From contig UYNY03000046.1 of the NCBI GenBank assembly GCA_900620265.3, forward strand, positions 1 to 33,142: a stretch of 33,142 bases of DNA. The letters run 5' to 3'. The translations under genes and the position numbers were made by a program. Below, in pieces: positions 16,596-22,433 of the stretch. This DNA comes from Nitrosopumilaceae archaeon. GTDB lineage: Archaea; Thermoproteota; Nitrososphaeria; Nitrososphaerales; Nitrosopumilaceae. The notes beneath the pieces are model-generated. The model made no database searches and was not told the origin of the DNA. It was given only the letters and a program-made list of their open reading frames with translations. Every line of letters starts with the position of its first letter. The first letter of the stretch is position 1.

Positions 16596-17036
16596 TCAGG
16601 GGGAGTAGCGGCCCTCGAGGCGTGCCTCGGCCAGCACGTGGCCGGACATGGCCCCCTCGATCTCGGCCCTTGTAGAGCCGGCGGGGGCACCAAGCCGGGC
16701 GTCGAGCGCGTACAGCTTGAGGACGTACGTGTGCTCCCGGTCCGGCGGGGCCGGGCCCCCGTACCCCGCGCTCCCAAAGTCGGTCGTCCCCTCCGTGCCC
16801 GGCGCAGAGCCCTCCGGGATAGATCCGGTGGACGGGTCGATGTCCCAGACCACCCAGTGGACCCAGACCTTGCCGACGGCGCCGACCGCGTCGGGATCGT
16901 CCATTATGAGCGCCAGGGACTTTGCGCCGTCCGGCACCCCCGATATATTGAGCGGCGGGCTCGTATTGCCGTTCTTGTAGCCGTACATCCGCGGGATAAC
17001 CCCGCCGTGCCCGAACGCCCCGCTCCCAAGCTCCAT
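16596..17036 (-). CDS. PEBP / YbhB-YbcL (Raf kinase inhibitor-like) family protein
   Basis: A 146-residue protein of the phosphatidylethanolamine-binding family, cytoplasmic here because no signal peptide is visible. It shows NTSPPLNISGVPDGAKSLALIMDDPDA (about 23-49), the ligand-site segment VWVHWVVWDI, and the YGGPAPPDREHTYVLKLYALD loop (the GxxxPxxxxH pattern). Its exact role in archaea and bacteria is unsettled, with small anion or lipid headgroup binding likely. The ATG at 17034-17036 has a TATA-like box 27 nt upstream that overlaps the 3' end of the FkbM-like gene. Confidence 0.9.
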   Translation of the reverse strand: MELGSGAFGHGGVIPRMYGYKNGNTSPPLNISGVPDGAKSLALIMDDPDAVGAVGKVWVHWVVWDIDPSTGSIPEGSAPGTEGTTDFGSAGYGGPAPPDREHTYVLKLYALDARLGAPAGSTRAEIEGAMSGHVLAEARLEGRYSP

Positions 17037-17059
17037 GCCCGGGGCGCGGGGGCACCCGT

Positions 17060-17067
17060 GTTAAAGC
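17060..17067 (-). promoter_or_regulatory. TATA-like box for the PEBP-like gene
   Basis: Minus-strand GCTTTAAC centred 27 nt upstream of the ATG at 17036, overlapping the stop of the upstream gene (17061). Confidence 0.6.
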
Positions 17068-17834
17068 CTTGCGGCAAAGAGCATGCCGCGCCCGGGATCG
17101 CGCGGCCCGTCCTCGAGGGCGAACCCCGCGTCCCGCAGGCGGCGCCGCGCCCCCTCGAGCCGGGCGGGGCACCGGTCGTCAAAGATGTGGTACTCCATGC
17201 AGATCCTCCGGATCCTTGATAGCGCAGAGTCCGACGCCCGCTCCAGTATGTCGTACTCGGACCCCTCGCAGTCAAGCTTTAGCACGGAGACCTCCCGCAG
17301 CCCGTTCTCCTCGATGATCCTGTCGATCGTGGTGCACAGGATCTCCTCCTCTTCGGGGCCCGACCTGACGTGGATGCTGTGCCCCTCTGGCACGTCCGGC
17401 GAGAGGAATATCCTGCCGGGCCCCTCCTCCCCGCAGACTGCGCGCCTGAACGCGCGGGCGTCAACGGAGTTGAGCCTTATGTTCTCCTCGAGCAGCGCGT
17501 GGTTTGCCGCGACCGGCTCGTAGCAGAGTATGCGCGCGTCCGACGCGGCGGCCGCGTACAGCGAGTACATCCCGATGTGCGCCCCGACGTCCACCACCGT
17601 CCCGCCGTCCGGCACGAACCCGTCCCTGCCATAGTCATCCAGCAGCCAGACGGTGGCGAACACCTGTATGTCGTTGCCGTTGTTCCGGATCCTGATCCTC
17701 GTGCCGTTCCGGAGCCGGATGACGAACGGCCCCCGCTTGAGCCCCGCGTATGCGAGCGCCAGGTCGTGCCAGTTCTCGGCCACCCGGCGCGCCCTGCGCA
17801 GGAACTCGGCCTTTGACGTCCCCTCTCTTTCCAC
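17061..17834 (-). CDS. FkbM-family S-adenosylmethionine methyltransferase
   Basis: A 257-residue SAM-dependent O-methyltransferase of the FkbM type, which often acts on glycans or other surface polymers. Seen are motif I VVDVGAHIGMYS (residues 80-91), the acidic strand-2 end CYEPVAANHALLEENI and the family motif VSVLKLDCEGSEYDIL (about 183-198). The N-terminal 60 residues form a cap with RIRNNGNDIQVFATVWLLDDYG. It starts with GTG at 17832-17834, with a TATA-like element 26-27 nt upstream. Proximity to aglB makes glycan methylation an attractive guess, but this is inference; the genes have separate promoters. Confidence 0.88.
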   Translation of the reverse strand: MEREGTSKAEFLRRARRVAENWHDLALAYAGLKRGPFVIRLRNGTRIRIRNNGNDIQVFATVWLLDDYGRDGFVPDGGTVVDVGAHIGMYSLYAAAASDARILCYEPVAANHALLEENIRLNSVDARAFRRAVCGEEGPGRIFLSPDVPEGHSIHVRSGPEEEEILCTTIDRIIEENGLREVSVLKLDCEGSEYDILERASDSALSRIRRICMEYHIFDDRCPARLEGARRRLRDAGFALEDGPRDPGRGMLFAARL

Positions 17835-17856
17835 CGCGCCGCGCGGGCGGGGGCCG

Positions 17857-17864
17857 GTATTTAG
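17857..17864 (-). promoter_or_regulatory. TATA-like box for the FkbM-like gene
   Basis: Minus-strand CTAAATAC centred 26-27 nt upstream of the GTG at 17834; it overlaps the stop of the PIN-domain gene. Confidence 0.55.
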
Positions 17865-18229
17865 TGTGTCTCGAGGACTATGCGATCCCCGTGGAAGGAC
17901 ATCACGGACCCGCCGGCCTCCCTGACCCGCCTCTTGAGGCCGCGGTCCATCGTGGCGATGATAACGCCGGACCCGGCGTGCGCCGCCAGGGCCCCGTCGG
18001 CAGTATCGCCCGGTATCTTGATCCTCTCCATCGGGGCGGCCCGCTCGAGCGCCGCCCCGGCGCCCGCCGACCTGGCCGGATCCCGCCGCAGCCCGCGCAG
18101 CTCCGAGACGACCTGCAGGGGGACTGCGAACCTGACCTGCCCCACCTCGGCCTCGAGCGAGTCGATGTTGTGTATGCGCCGCGTCGCAAGGTGGATCAGA
18201 AAGCTCGTGTCGCAGACGACCCTAGCCAA
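17861..18229 (-). CDS. PIN-domain ribonuclease (Fcf1/Utp24-like) linked to aIF2-gamma
   Basis: A 122-residue PIN-fold nuclease. The acidic active-site residues are visible: D7 in CDTSFLIHLA, E43 in VSELRGL, D78 in GDTADGALAA and D95 in IIATMDRGLKRR. The ATG at 18227-18229 overlaps the aIF2-gamma stop by 8 bp, so the two are translationally coupled. In many archaea a PIN protein related to the rRNA-processing factor Fcf1/Utp24 sits next to aIF2-gamma. That conserved neighbourhood favours a ribosome-biogenesis role over a VapC toxin. No antitoxin-like partner is present. Confidence 0.87.
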   Translation of the reverse strand: MARVVCDTSFLIHLATRRIHNIDSLEAEVGQVRFAVPLQVVSELRGLRRDPARSAGAGAALERAAPMERIKIPGDTADGALAAHAGSGVIIATMDRGLKRRVREAGGSVMSFHGDRIVLETH

Positions 18230-19475
18230 TGGTACCCGCGCCTATGAGCCGCCACCTGTCCGCTATCCGCCGGCTTATGGCCACGTTGCCGCCCTCGAAC
18301 GCGCACGCCGGCCTGCGCAGCTCCACCTCGACCTTTGGCTTTGCCTTTGAGACCTTGCCGAGCACCGGGGCCGTCCCGATGTTGAGCCGGAGCATCTCGC
18401 CGGCCGATATTGGCGCCACCTTTACGTCGCCGGCGTCGCCGACGGCAGTATCAAAGAGCTTTACTGACATCCTGATGCGCGACGAGCTCTCCGGCAGCGT
18501 GCCGGGCGGCCCTATCACCGACCCGATGAAAGAGTCGCTCCTGGTCATCGACGGGTCGAGCCCCGTCCCGATGGCTACAAGGCCGCCGGGGCGCACCACG
18601 TCCACCATGCCGGCCGACGTGCCAAGCGACGTTATCTTTGTGGCAAGCGGCTTGTAGGACCCGCCTGACGCCACGCCGGGCCGCACCTCTATCTCGTCGC
18701 CCACCTCTAGCGCCCCCTGCGTCAGGCTGCCGCCGATGACGCCCCCCTTTATCGATGCTATCTCCGTGCCGGGCCTGTTGACGTCAAAGGAGCGCAGCAC
18801 GTGCATGACGGCGTCCCTCTTCTCGTCCCTCTCCGGGGTCGATATGGACGACTCGACTGCGCCTATGAGGGCGTCCATGTTGAGCCCCGCCTGCGAGGAG
18901 ACGGGCACCACGGGCGCCTTTGCGGCCGGCGTCCCCTTTGTAAAGGAGGCGATCTCCCCGTGGTTGGCAAGGGCCTCCTCGTACGTCAGAAGGTCCACCT
19001 TGTTCTGGACCACCACCACCTGCGTTATCCCCAGCGTCTGGAGCGCCAGCATGTGCTCCTTTGTCTGGGGGCGGGGCACCTTTTCGTTGGCGGCCACCAG
19101 CAGGAGGGCCCCGTCCATCAGGGCCGATCCCGACAGCATGTTGGCCATCAGGCTCTCGTGGCCGGGGCTGTCGACAAAGCTGACGACCCTTGAGAGGCCG
19201 GCCTCCTTGCCGCAGTTGCTGCACTTTGGGGACGTCGAGTAGCAGGCCGGCTCTGCGCACTTGTCGCACTTGTAGAACGCCGCGTCCGAGTACCCGACCC
19301 GGATCGTGATCCCCCGCTTTAGCTCCTGGCTGTGGACGCTGGTCCAAGAGCCGGTGAGCGCCTGGATGAGGGTCGTCTTGCCGTGGTCCACGTGGCCGGC
19401 GGTCCCGATGTTCACGCACGGCTGGCGGCCGTGCTTTTTGACGTACCAGTCGGGCAGGGTCTCCTTCCAGTGCAT
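18222..19475 (-). CDS. Translation initiation factor aIF2 subunit gamma
   Basis: GTPase core of aIF2, binding initiator Met-tRNA and GTP. Starting at MHWKETLPDWYVKKHG (ATG at 19473-19475), the 417 residues show G1 GHVDHGKT (27-34), a Cys4 zinc knuckle (C70, C73, C85, C88), G3 DSPGHE, G4 QNKVDL and domain II/III beta-barrels ending in RWRLIGAGTIG. An in-frame ATG at 19499 would add eight Arg/Gly/Pro-rich residues. The TATA-like GTTAAGCT complement near 19502-19509 and family N-termini favour 19475. It is co-directional with eS6 upstream and coupled to the PIN-domain gene downstream, a typical archaeal translation cluster. Confidence 0.96.
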   Translation of the reverse strand: MHWKETLPDWYVKKHGRQPCVNIGTAGHVDHGKTTLIQALTGSWTSVHSQELKRGITIRVGYSDAAFYKCDKCAEPACYSTSPKCSNCGKEAGLSRVVSFVDSPGHESLMANMLSGSALMDGALLLVAANEKVPRPQTKEHMLALQTLGITQVVVVQNKVDLLTYEEALANHGEIASFTKGTPAAKAPVVPVSSQAGLNMDALIGAVESSISTPERDEKRDAVMHVLRSFDVNRPGTEIASIKGGVIGGSLTQGALEVGDEIEVRPGVASGGSYKPLATKITSLGTSAGMVDVVRPGGLVAIGTGLDPSMTRSDSFIGSVIGPPGTLPESSSRIRMSVKLFDTAVGDAGDVKVAPISAGEMLRLNIGTAPVLGKVSKAKPKVEVELRRPACAFEGGNVAISRRIADRWRLIGAGTIG

Positions 19476-19501
19476 GCGGCCACCGCCCGGGCGCCGCATA
19501 T

Positions 19502-19509
19502 GTTAAGCT
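19502..19509 (-). promoter_or_regulatory. TATA-like box for aIF2-gamma / PIN operon
   Basis: Minus-strand AGCTTAAC lies about 28-30 nt upstream of the ATG at 19475 and overlaps the eS6 stop codon (19508). It argues for the inner start rather than the ATG at 19499. Confidence 0.45.
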
Positions 19510-19885
19510 ATTCTTTTTTCTCCTCTGCGGGGGCCGCCTCTGGGAGCTTGCCGTCAAAGCGGCAGTTGACCTGGTAGATCTCCTCTGATATGGTGTTGCC
19601 GCGGACCAGCTTGCGCACCCGCTGCCCCCTCTCGGCGGCCTGCAGGCCCACGCCCCGCGACAGCAGGACGCGCTTTCTGGCTCCCCCGTGGACGTCCCTC
19701 CTCATCGGGACGCCGGACCTGTCGCTGCCCCCGGTCAGAACCAGCTTGCCCTCGAGGCCCGCGACCGCCGCGTCGGCCTCGCCGCCCAGCTCCAGGCCGA
19801 GCAGGGGCGCCGCGTCCGCGTCCTTTAGCTCCTTGGAGACGGACCTGCCGGCAGAGTCGGATATGGTCACCTTGAAGGTCGCCAT
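19508..19885 (-). CDS. Small-subunit ribosomal protein eS6
   Basis: A 125-residue ribosomal protein of the S6e family. Visible are the N-terminal strand FKVTISDSAGRSVSKEL, the basic glycine-rich core GGSDRSGVPMRRDVHGGARKRVLLSRGVG (about residues 52-80) that contacts rRNA, and GQRVRKLVRGNTISEEIYQVN. The C-terminus is an acidic Lys/Glu tail (PAEEKKE). The ATG at 19883-19885 lies 27 nt from a symmetric TATA element shared with the opposite zinc-ribbon gene. It sits directly upstream of aIF2-gamma, an arrangement common in archaea. Confidence 0.95.
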   Translation of the reverse strand: MATFKVTISDSAGRSVSKELKDADAAPLLGLELGGEADAAVAGLEGKLVLTGGSDRSGVPMRRDVHGGARKRVLLSRGVGLQAAERGQRVRKLVRGNTISEEIYQVNCRFDGKLPEAAPAEEKKE

Positions 19886-19909
19886 GCGGGGCGGCGGCCA
19901 CCGAACGAC

Positions 19910-19916
19910 TAATTAA
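19910..19916. promoter_or_regulatory. Shared bidirectional TATA element (TAATTA palindrome)
   Basis: The palindrome TAATTA at 19910-19915 is centred at 19912.5, about 27 nt from the eS6 ATG (19885, minus) and about 28 nt from the zinc-ribbon GTG (19940, plus). One symmetric box appears to serve both divergent genes, because only 54 bp separate the start codons and no other AT-rich stretch is present. Confidence 0.6.
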
Positions 19917-19939
19917 CCTTTGTCGGAGGGGGCGCCCCC

Positions 19940-20059
19940 GTGGAGGAGGTGGCCTGTCCCAGGTGCGGCGAGGGGATGCTCGACGTGCAGGCGTGCCACC
20001 TGCTGTGCCCCAGGTGCGGCAGCCACCTTGACTGCTCTGACAAGGGGAGCTACTGGTAG
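19940..20059 (+). CDS. 39-aa zinc-ribbon microprotein
   Basis: A 39-residue protein, GTG at 19940-19942 to TAG at 20057-20059. Cysteines are in two CPRCG pairs (VACPRCGEGM and LLCPRCGSHL) with further Cys/His between (QACHLL) and a tail DCSDKGSYW. This is a rubredoxin- or ribbon-like zinc site. Start choice rests on spacing from the shared TATA element. I do not recognise the family. It may be a nucleic-acid-binding or RNA-polymerase-associated small protein. It converges with another zinc-ribbon gene with one base between stops. Confidence 0.7.
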   Translation: MEEVACPRCGEGMLDVQACHLLCPRCGSHLDCSDKGSYW

Positions 20060-20060
20060 G

Positions 20061-20234
20061 TCAGATGCCCGGCCTGTCCGGGACATAGTCGGACGACATG
20101 TTGATCGCCTTTTCCTTCATTATCTCCAGATACTCCTCATAGCCGGCGTGGAACCCGCAGTGGGGGCAGTCCACGTTCTCGATCCCCTCGTCGAGCGTGG
20201 CGGCGCGTCCGCACTCGGGGCACCTTGCGTCCAT
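20061..20234 (-). CDS. 57-aa zinc-ribbon protein
   Basis: A 57-residue protein from the ATG at 20232-20234. Two CxxC pairs, CPECG (residues 5-9) and CPHCG (about 23-27), form a zinc ribbon. A helical tail follows: EEYLEIMKEKAINMSSDYVPDRPGI. The longer frame up to 20405 has no promoter support, whereas a TATA-like GGTTATATC lies 27 nt upstream of 20234. Similar short zinc-ribbon proteins are common in Thaumarchaeota, but the function is unknown to me. It converges with the 39-aa zinc-ribbon gene. Confidence 0.75.
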   Translation of the reverse strand: MDARCPECGRAATLDEGIENVDCPHCGFHAGYEEYLEIMKEKAINMSSDYVPDRPGI

Positions 20235-20258
20235 GTGGTATCGGGGGGACGGCGCCGG

Positions 20259-20265
20259 ATATAAC
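20259..20265 (-). promoter_or_regulatory. TATA-like box for the 57-aa zinc-ribbon gene
   Basis: Minus-strand GTTATATC centred 27 nt upstream of the ATG at 20234. Confidence 0.6.
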
Positions 20266-20423
20266 CGTTTGAGGGTCAGGCGGCGGGCCGCCTTTCCCGG
20301 ATGCGGGCGGGGGGACCCATGCGGGAGGGCCTGCAGGGGCACGATCAGGCCCACGCCGACCTCCGGAACCTCTGACACCAAACGGTGAAAACCGGCGCGT
20401 ATCACAGGACGCAGGAGTACTTT

Positions 20424-20433
20424 GGATAAAACG
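20424..20433 (+). promoter_or_regulatory. TATA-like element in the gene-poor region
   Basis: GGATAAAACG centred 29-30 nt before the ATG of a 32-codon frame at 20458. Strength and use are uncertain. Confidence 0.35.
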
Positions 20434-20457
20434 GAGCCGGGATGCCGGGTTTATTCC

Positions 20458-20556
20458 ATGGAAAACCAGCGCCTTAACGACGTTGCAATACGGCGGATGC
20501 GGCCGGTCTGGATCTTTTTCCCCGTCCTTATCATGAGCCGGTATAGCGCCACATGA
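20458..20556 (+). CDS. Candidate 32-aa ORF behind a TATA-like element
   Basis: A 32-codon frame (ATG at 20458, TGA at 20554-20556) encoding MENQRLNDVAIRRM, then a short hydrophobic run VWIFFPVLIM and SRYSAT. It starts about 29 nt after a TATA-like sequence, which fits the window's promoter rule. Nothing else supports coding. It could be a microprotein with a membrane-associated helix, a remnant of a longer gene, or chance. Confidence 0.25.
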   Translation: MENQRLNDVAIRRMRPVWIFFPVLIMSRYSAT

Positions 20557-20630
20557 TCCCCGCAGGATCCTACGCGGGGGACTGGCTCGCCCGCTTCAGC
20601 GTGACGGCCTTCTCCTCCCTGGTAGGCATG

Positions 20631-20646
20631 CGTGGGAGCTCCCACG
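20631..20646. repeat. Perfect 16-bp palindrome in the gene-poor region
   Basis: CGTGGGAGCTCCCACG reads identically on both strands. It could be a protein-binding site. It has no spacer for a loop, so a terminator hairpin is less likely. Confidence 0.7.
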
Positions 20647-20747
20647 GGATGCCATTCTTGATGTATAGTGCCCCGACTCGGGGGCCGGCTCGCCGCTCCC
20701 GGCGTATATGCGCTCAAACACAACCTAGTCCAGACCCCGGCCGCCCT

Positions 20748-20757
20748 CATATTTAAT
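20748..20757. promoter_or_regulatory. TATA-like element (ATATTTAAT) in the gene-poor region
   Basis: On the plus strand it lies about 29 nt before an 11-codon frame at 20781. On the minus strand it lies about 29 nt before a TTG at 20723 that opens a 90-codon frame ending at 20451. Neither frame looks conserved, so it may instead drive a non-coding RNA. Confidence 0.35.
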
Positions 20758-21197
20758 GCCGTTCTAGGCGCACAGGCATCATGACGCCTAGGCGGATCCC
20801 GTGCTTGGTGTGATACGGAATCTTTGGGCGGATCCCGGGAGCCGGACCGCGCGGGATGCCGGTATTGGCAACCGGTGTGGCGGGGAACGGTCGTCCTTCA
20901 CATCATGCATGACGGCGGGCCGGTTACCGTGTATGGGTGCCTTCCGGGCCCCGCAGGACGCAGGATCCCCCGTCGTGCCAGCAGGGGGGCGACGCCCGGG
21001 AGGGGGGGCCGAACCGCGTCCGGCGCATGACGCGGGAGGCGGCATACAGACCCCCGACCATGACGGATCCGCCCCGTTTCCATGCCGAAAGGCGGCGGGC
21101 GCGTCCGGGGGCTCGGAGTATCACGTCCCGCTAGAACGGCCTAGATGTATCTGCGGCTAGAGCCGCGCGGCCCGGTACATACCTCTATCATAGGCAC

Positions 21198-21217
21198 AAA
21201 ATACGGTAAAATACGGT
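21198..21217. repeat. 10-bp tandem repeat upstream of the Panacea gene, possible operator
   Basis: Two exact head-to-tail copies of AAAATACGGT, followed directly by an AT-rich run (ATAAAAATATAAG, 21218-21230) and then the probable TATA box. Position and direct-repeat form suit a regulator-binding site for autoregulation of the downstream pair. This is inference. Confidence 0.5.
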
Positions 21218-21231
21218 ATAAAAATATAAGT

Positions 21232-21240
21232 AGCTATATA
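21232..21240 (+). promoter_or_regulatory. TATA-like box for the Panacea / membrane-protein pair
   Basis: AGCTATATA, centred about 27 nt upstream of the ATG at 21264. A second AT-rich block at 21218-21230 could be an alternative box with a start about 20 nt earlier. Confidence 0.5.
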
Positions 21241-21250
21241 GATCGCCGGG
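21241..21250. repeat. Left copy of 10-bp direct repeat GATCGCCGGG
   Basis: Exact match to 22092-22101. The two copies bracket the Panacea / membrane-protein pair, 851 bp apart. A possible insertion scar, or chance in GC-rich DNA. Confidence 0.35.
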
Positions 21251-21263
21251 GACGTGGGACAGC

Positions 21264-21794
21264 ATGGAAGAGACCCGTCAGGAGCGGCCCGGCATGCCTA
21301 GCTATTCAGCCACCCTGCTTGCCGACTATATGATTGCAGAGGGCAACGGCAGGCTCACCCCGCTCCATGTAATAAAGCTGGTCTATATCAGTCACGGCTA
21401 CACGCTGGCCATACACAAGACGCCGCTGACGCATGACAGGATCGAGGCGTGGCGGTACGGTCCGGTGTTTCCAGTCCTGTATTACGCGCTAAAGCGTCAC
21501 GGGTCTATGCCCATATCCAACCTATATTATTGTGGGACACGGGCAGACGTGAACGGGATCAGGGATCGCGGGGACTTCTTCAATGACGTGATTAAAGAGC
21601 CGGCGCGGGACATACTGGATCGTGTCCTGCATGTATACGGCGGCCTAACCGGAAACCAGCTGTCGGCCCTCACGCACAAAAAGGACACGCCTTGGAAGCG
21701 GTACTACAAAGAGGGGCAGATGAACATAGTTATCCCAGACGAGGCGATCCAGAGCCACTATGAAAAGCTGATAAAAAATGACAAACGCATCTAA
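21264..21794 (+). CDS. Panacea-domain (DUF4065, GepA/SocA-like) protein, putative antitoxin
   Basis: A 176-residue protein with the Panacea fold. The diagnostic core is LTPLHVIKLVYISHGYTLAI (31-50), then PLTHDRIEAWRYGPVFPVLYYALKRHG (54-80), and a later GGLTGNQLSALTHKKDTPWKRYY. This family neutralises many unrelated toxins when paired with a small downstream gene. Here the downstream gene encodes a two-helix membrane protein and overlaps by 17 bp, matching PanAT architecture. The start at 21264 fits the TATA spacing. An internal ATG at 21294 (MPSYSATLLADYMI) resembles typical family N-termini and is an alternative. GC content is clearly below the window average, and the pair lies between a gene desert and a tRNA-Gly, suggesting mobility. 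Other roles of the family (phage-associated, proteolytic adaptor SocA) cannot be excluded. Confidence 0.85.
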   Translation: MEETRQERPGMPSYSATLLADYMIAEGNGRLTPLHVIKLVYISHGYTLAIHKTPLTHDRIEAWRYGPVFPVLYYALKRHGSMPISNLYYCGTRADVNGIRDRGDFFNDVIKEPARDILDRVLHVYGGLTGNQLSALTHKKDTPWKRYYKEGQMNIVIPDEAIQSHYEKLIKNDKRI

Positions 21795-22086
21795 TGAGGA
21801 GAGCCTAGAGGATACAATACGTCTTCGAGACGAATTGGGGGGCACGGATGTCGTCGAAGACCGCACGATGCAGGGCGGGCCACCGATGCAGAAAAAGACT
21901 GCGTTTTGGTACGCCATATCAATAGTATACGCGTCGTTCGCATTCATGGCCGTGGTGCTGTTTTTTAGCGGATTCCAATTCATGGGGTTTTATCTTGAGG
22001 CAAACGTCCTGATAGCGCTGATAGGCACGATAATCGGATCACAAACCATCATACTTTTGAAAAAAGTGCTGAACTATGTTTTCTAG
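21778..22086 (+). CDS. Two-helix membrane protein, putative toxin of the Panacea pair
   Basis: A 102-residue protein with a hydrophilic, acidic first 40 residues and two membrane segments: about 42-66 (FWYAISIVYASFAFMAVVLFF) and 72-94 (around NVLIALIGTIIGSQTIILL), ending LKKVLNYVF. The ATG at 21778 lies within the last codons of the Panacea gene, so translation is probably coupled. No catalytic motif is visible. By analogy with membrane-acting toxins paired with Panacea antitoxins it might permeabilise or depolarise the membrane; this is inference. Local GC is low (about 35% over 22021-22080 by hand count). It could alternatively be a membrane anchor or sensor for the Panacea protein. Confidence 0.7.
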   Translation: MTNASNEESLEDTIRLRDELGGTDVVEDRTMQGGPPMQKKTAFWYAISIVYASFAFMAVVLFFSGFQFMGFYLEANVLIALIGTIIGSQTIILLKKVLNYVF

Positions 22087-22091
22087 CAGAG

Positions 22092-22101
22092 GATCGCCGG
22101 G
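22092..22101. repeat. Right copy of 10-bp direct repeat GATCGCCGGG
   Basis: Exact match to 21241-21250, located six bases after the stop codon of the membrane-protein gene. Confidence 0.35.
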
Positions 22102-22396
22102 CTTTAACGCGGCGGCCTTTCTGGGTTCGCGGGATCCCGCTCTGGCCGCTATTTCCGATGCAGATACGGCGCCGAGATTCTAGCGCCCATCCGCATCCTC
22201 TCGGGACATCCCAAACACCGCGGCGGCCACGGGCACGATTCGGTGCCCACGGGGATGATCACAAGTCCGCGGGGCCGGCCTGGGCCCTTGGGCGGGCGCC
22301 CTCACGGGTTGAACCCAAGCCCCGGGATCCGCCGCCCCCGGGGGGCCGCAACCCCCCCCCCCGATCCGCGTGGACGCGTGGGGCCCCCTGGATCCA
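22102..22396. other. Gene-free stretch between the Panacea pair and tRNA-Gly
   Basis: About 0.3 kb with no convincing coding frame. It contains the perfect palindrome GCGGGATCCCGC (22129-22140), the inverted repeat GGGTT-G-AACCC (22306-22316) and an 11-base C run (22352-22362). No tRNA fragment or second attachment site was seen. Confidence 0.5.
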
Positions 22397-22400
22397 TTTA

Positions 22401-22408
22401 CTAAAATA
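22401..22408 (+). promoter_or_regulatory. TATA-like box for tRNA-Gly
   Basis: CTAAAATA, preceded by TTTA, centred about 29 nt upstream of the first tRNA base. Confidence 0.55.
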
Positions 22409-22433
22409 GGCCGTGTCAGGGCCCCCCGCGCAC

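Larger units (their letters stand above)
20267..21197. other. About 0.9 kb without a convincing gene
   Basis: No frame here looks like a conserved protein, and all six frames hold only short, Arg/Pro/Gly-rich readings. What it does hold: two TATA-like elements (20424-20433 and 20748-20757), a perfect 16-bp palindrome (20631-20646), an 11-bp direct repeat GGCGGATCCCG (20791-20801 and 20827-20837), and on the minus strand near 20580-20690 a short protein-like reading (YIKNGIPWELPRMPTREEK) that is closed by stops. It may contain a decayed gene or an unrecognised non-coding RNA. Confidence 0.5.

Noticed and set aside
17861-18229. VapC-type toxin
   Set aside because: The PIN protein has no antitoxin-like partner and overlaps aIF2-gamma, a conserved archaeal neighbourhood pointing to rRNA processing.
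20267-21197. SRP RNA, RNase P RNA or C/D-box sRNA
   Set aside because: I looked for the conserved cores (SRP helix 8 GGAAG context, RNase P GAGGAAAGTCC, paired RTGATGA/CTGA boxes) and did not find them; a covariance search would be decisive.
22306-22316. GGGTT-G-AACCC as a tRNA T-arm remnant of the adjacent tRNA-Gly
   Set aside because: The loop is too short and flanking acceptor-stem sequence does not match, so no attachment-site duplication can be claimed.
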